A stretch of 64,000 nt of DNA from Pelecanus crispus (Eukaryota; Chordata; Aves; Pelecaniformes; Pelecanidae), in NCBI RefSeq assembly GCF_030463565.1, contig NC_134644.1, positions 133,111,388-133,175,387 of the forward strand, read 5' to 3'. Below the pieces are notes generated by a model. It was not told where the DNA came from. It made no database searches and was given only the letters and a program-made list of their open reading frames with translations. The translations under genes and the position numbers were made by a program. Positions 63,220 to 64,000 of this stretch are shown piece by piece; positions within the stretch are counted from its first letter, which is position 1, and the number at the start of each line of letters is the position of its first letter.

Positions 63220-64000
63220 CACGCGCCTGTCCTAGCTTAAGGGGAAGGAAATGTGGTCATTATATCTTAAGGCAATGTTTCTTCTTTTGTTAATTTTTAC
63301 AGTTAGAGCCCTTTTTTAAAATGTTTTCATTCTTCTTTTATTACCTATTACATTTTAATCTAGTTGCAGTGCAGGAGACTTAGCTGGTATTCATCCTGAG
63401 GGGAAAAAACCTCCATGACCTCACTACTTCTGGAGTACTGGAGCATTTATCTGCAGGTTTTTTTCATGTTATTGTCTAACTGTTGCAGAGAGAGGGTCAT
63501 GATGGACTTAACTTTCTCATATCCTCATACTTTCCTATCTTCAATGGTTATACAGCTATCGAGAAGTGCGGTGCTTTCTGGAAGTTTTGTGGACTTTACA
63601 ATGGATTTGGTTAAGTGGAAGATTTGCAATGTGCCAGCCAGTGAATCTATTGTCAAAATTTTGGTTGGATTTGTCATCTCGTGTGTCCTTAACCATGTTA
63701 AGCTTGAGGAAGGGGGTTGGCCAAAGCATTGCAGTGATTTCCACAGTATGCAAAGCCAATTTCTGCCCTGCCTTCTACTCATGAAAGTTAATGGCTTTCC
63801 ACAGGAGGTAAATGAGGACAAATTTGGCTTTCTTGGCTTAAAAATACCTTGTTTTCATGGCTATCTGATTATGTACTCACTAAATTTAATCCAACTACAA
63901 CAAACTGAATCTGTTCATGAAGTTGGATAAATGTGAGCTAAGCTAATATAAACCATGTGAAAAATCACACTGTTCTATGCAGTACCAGTCAAATGATATT

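Larger units (their letters stand above)
54410..64000. other. Gene-poor intergenic region
   Basis: About 9.6 kb with no exon that I can support. It holds the CR1 tail at 54950-55010, two short tandem duplications and two CpG-dense patches (61048-61218, 63120-63232). In mammals the next gene beyond the NSMAF promoter is TOX, at a large distance, so distal regulatory DNA is a reasonable guess. Confidence 0.6.

Overview
The window is vertebrate nuclear DNA, almost certainly from a bird. Coding sequence is split into short exons with GT-AG introns. The interspersed repeats are CR1 LINEs ending in the typical ATTCTATG-type 3' repeat, plus two LTRs of avian endogenous retrovirus type, and the only strong CpG island marks a housekeeping-type promoter. 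Nothing prokaryotic (operons, CRISPR arrays, IS elements, ribosome binding sites) is present.

Two protein-coding genes lie tail to tail. At 1-4170 (+) is the 3' end of SDCBP (syntenin-1): the last three coding exons (493-664, 2470-2561, 3436-3490), encoding PDZ2 and the C-terminal tail, then a 3' UTR ending near an AATAAA at 4143. At 8028-50499 (-) is an apparently complete NSMAF (FAN, factor associated with neutral sphingomyelinase activation). I traced 31 coding exons by reading both splice sites of each and checking phase. They join without a frame break into 2757 nt (918 aa plus stop), against 917 aa for the human protein as I recall it. The product has an N-terminal region, a GRAM/PH-like domain, a BEACH domain and C-terminal WD40 repeats. 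The human locus also has SDCBP and NSMAF convergent and adjacent, with TOX beyond the NSMAF promoter.

Intron 1 of NSMAF (39983-50446) is about 10.5 kb. The promoter sits in a CpG island at about 50150-51060 with a TATA-like box on the minus strand, a GC box and short tandem repeats just upstream of the ATG. From about 51100 to 64000 no gene was found. This AT-rich stretch holds two CR1 3' ends, a probable hAT-type MITE and two isolated CpG-dense patches that could be regulatory.

Repeats: six CR1 fragments (870-2132 +, 21366-21472 -, 21537-22811 -, 38786-38925 -, 54074-54409 +, 54950-55010 +), a degraded LTR at about 4441-5000 (+), and a well-preserved solo LTR at 27955-29033 (+), antisense to NSMAF, flanked by a 4-bp direct repeat. 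I found no convincing previously undescribed system. The most useful leads are the internally deleted CR1 that joins ORF1 to the end of ORF2, tandem splice donors in both genes, the promoter repeats, and the CpG/NF-kB/CRE-like cluster near 63.2 kb.
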